Source: Clostridiales bacterium (GTDB taxonomy: Bacteria; Bacillota; Clostridia; Peptostreptococcales; Acidaminobacteraceae). From it: DNA of 63,026 bases. The stretch lies in NCBI GenBank assembly GCA_016342415.1, contig JAEIOD010000029.1, forward strand, positions 1-63,026. Reading direction: 5' to 3'. The position numbers were made by a program, and so were the translations under genes. The notes under the pieces were generated by a model that had not been told where the DNA came from, did no database searches, and saw nothing but the letters and a program-made list of their open reading frames with translations. Positions 61,642-63,026 of the stretch are shown piece after piece; position 1 is the stretch's first letter, and the number at the start of each line of letters is the position of its first letter.

Positions 61642-62233
61642 AAGTGTGAAGCATTATGGTGTTATGATGGTTCAAAATAAAAGAATCTATCCCATGTATA
61701 TGTTACCCAAAGGTTACACTTTTGATTATTACCAATTAGGTGATGAAGAGGATTGGACAACAATAGAAACTGCTGTGGGTGAATTTGAAAGTCATTCTGA
61801 AGGCAAAGCCCATTTCCTAAGAACTTTTGGAAGAGATACCAAAGAAACTATGAGAAGGTGTCTATTTGTTTGTGATGAACATCAAAACAAGATTGCGACA
61901 GCATCAGCTTGGTTTGGTCAGTTTGAAGGTGAAACGCATCCAAGAATACACTGGGTAGCTGTACACCCAGAACACTGTGGAAAAGGTATTTGCAAAGCAC
62001 TGATCAGTGAAATATTAAAGCGATATACAGAACTAGGGGAATACGAACCCGTTTATTTAACCACACAAACGTGGAGTTATACAGCCATCAACATCTATAA
62101 AAAATTTAACTTCGTCCCATATAATGATGATAGAAAAGGTATTATAAAAGGGCGTGCAGGAGATTTTGAAATGGATTTTGATGCTGCTTGGGAAATTATT
62201 GATGATAAAATAGAGACCTATAAAAAATCGTAA
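61631..62233 (+). CDS. GNAT N-acetyltransferase
   Basis: A 200-residue GNAT: the acetyl-CoA loop is HWVAVHPEHCGKGICKALIS (CGKGIC), and LTTQTWSYTAINIYKKFNFV fits motif B. The N-terminal half has the acceptor region (YMLPKGYTFDYYQLGDEEDW). ATG 61631 overlaps the end of the Nudix gene by 11 bp and has AAAGG ahead. Function unknown. Confidence 0.86.
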   Translation: MLDKSVKHYGVMMVQNKRIYPMYMLPKGYTFDYYQLGDEEDWTTIETAVGEFESHSEGKAHFLRTFGRDTKETMRRCLFVCDEHQNKIATASAWFGQFEGETHPRIHWVAVHPEHCGKGICKALISEILKRYTELGEYEPVYLTTQTWSYTAINIYKKFNFVPYNDDRKGIIKGRAGDFEMDFDAAWEIIDDKIETYKKS

Positions 62234-62264
62234 ATAATATCAGTTTAGAAAGAAGGAAAGCTTA

Positions 62265-62882
62265 GTGGAAAAGAAATGGCTGGAATGGGCAAAAGAACTT
62301 CAAACACTTTCTCAATGTGGATTGGCTTATTCAAAAGATAAATTTGATATCGAAAGATTTGAACGTATTCGATCGATTAGTGTAGAAATCATGAGTGCTT
62401 ATACAGATATCGAAATTGAAAAGATGACACATTTATTTGCTGGTGATGAAGGGTACCATACGCCTAAGGTTGATATTCGTGCAGCAATATTTAAAGATAA
62501 CAAAATATTATTGGTTAAAGAGATATTAGATGGGAAATGGTCATTACCTGGTGGTTGGGCTGACGTAGGATATACCGTCTTCGAAAATATCAAAAAGGAA
62601 TCCAAAGAAGAAGCTGGTGTTGATGTAAAGCCAAAGAAAGTCATTGCCATCTTAGACCGAAATAAGGTGATACAAGATGACTTCCCATATACAGTATATA
62701 AAATATTTGTAGAATGTGAGTATATATCAGGTGAATATGAAGAAAATATTGAAACCAGTGAAAGTGGTTTTTTTGCTCTAGAAGCATTACCAGAACTGTC
62801 ACATTCGCGCAATACTTTAGAACAACTGACCATGTGTTTTAATGCCAAAGATGATATCAACCATATCGTTATTTGTGATTAA
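62265..62882 (+). CDS. Nudix hydrolase with N-terminal NUDIX-associated domain
   Basis: A 205-residue protein from GTG (AAGGAAAG ahead). Residues 1-65 match the small helical domain (WLEWAKELQTLSQCGLAYSK) found before Nudix domains of ADP-ribose-pyrophosphatase-like Firmicute proteins. VDIRAAIFKDNKILLVKEIL, WSLPGGWADVGYTVFENIKK and ESKEEAGVDV provide the Nudix box. It may act on nucleoside-diphosphate-linked substrates. Nothing is seen in the last 144 bp except a lone TATAAT. Confidence 0.88.
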   Translation: MEKKWLEWAKELQTLSQCGLAYSKDKFDIERFERIRSISVEIMSAYTDIEIEKMTHLFAGDEGYHTPKVDIRAAIFKDNKILLVKEILDGKWSLPGGWADVGYTVFENIKKESKEEAGVDVKPKKVIAILDRNKVIQDDFPYTVYKIFVECEYISGEYEENIETSESGFFALEALPELSHSRNTLEQLTMCFNAKDDINHIVICD

Positions 62883-63026
62883 AAGATAAGTTCAAACCGA
62901 TAAAGGACATTAATGTTGGGTAAACTGAATAAATTTTCATTTCTAAATAAAGTGGAGCTTCTTGCGATATAGTTAAATAAAAGAACCCTCACAAATTAAT
63001 AAGATATAATGGTAGTGACAAAACAA

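Noticed and set aside
1..63026. Prophage or conjugative element
   Set aside because: No structural, packaging, relaxase, type IV secretion or replication genes are visible anywhere in the window.

Overview
This window comes from an AT-rich bacterium, most likely a low-GC Gram-positive (Bacillota or a close relative). It has strong AGGAGG-type ribosome binding sites, TGA used only as a stop, many lipoproteins with classical lipoboxes, and families typical of Firmicutes: SatD, VanW, AadK-like and AAC(6')-Ii-like enzymes, and a Tet(M)-like protein. I cannot name the species.

The main discovery is that roughly 1-35.7 kb is an integron-type gene-cassette array. Genes are separated by 177-214 bp imperfect palindromes. 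These open with a box ending in TAAC followed by ACTACATCTGAG, and close with CTCAGATGCGCTTCC followed by a GTTRRRY-like box. The decisive sign is covariation. The first bases of each cassette, just after G^TT, are the reverse complement of the left box of the site that ends the same cassette, not of the site before it. IntI-type attC recombination predicts exactly this. No integrase gene lies in the window. Gene polarity and site condition predict intI/attI beyond the left edge.

Layout. 1-16.3 kb: thirteen well-preserved sites bounding single-gene cassettes. These are lipoproteins, SatD+DUF3307, a broken YhcG/DUF1016 nuclease, three toxin-antitoxin cassettes (two with dead toxins), a Fic protein under a twin-operator promoter, an ORF-less cassette, GNATs, a membrane protein and a DUF692/MNIO-like enzyme. 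A decayed group II intron with a broken reverse transcriptase splits the fifth site. 16.3-35.7 kb: attC sites become shortened, half-deleted or mutated. Cassette cargo includes an AAC(6')-Ii-like acetyltransferase, an ANT(6)-like nucleotidyltransferase, peptidase E, an adenylate-kinase-like enzyme and many methyltransferases and acetyltransferases. 35.8-63 kb: no convincing attC except one possible relic near 46.65 kb. The gene style is the same: every gene on the plus strand, small single-function enzymes (GNAT, Nudix, VOC, SAM methyltransferase, APH-like kinases), and several frameshifted pseudogenes. A Tet(M)-like ribosome protection gene with an overlapping leader ORF and an upstream attenuator-like terminator sits here, as does a MurC-family ligase. 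This part may be an older, site-less end of the array or ordinary chromosome next to it.

The genes do not form one pathway. They look like a library of independently acquired adaptive functions: drug modification, small-molecule methylation and acetylation, surface lipoproteins, stabilising toxin-antitoxin modules, and nucleotide or stress clean-up. The youngest cassettes appear to be on the left and the fossils on the right.
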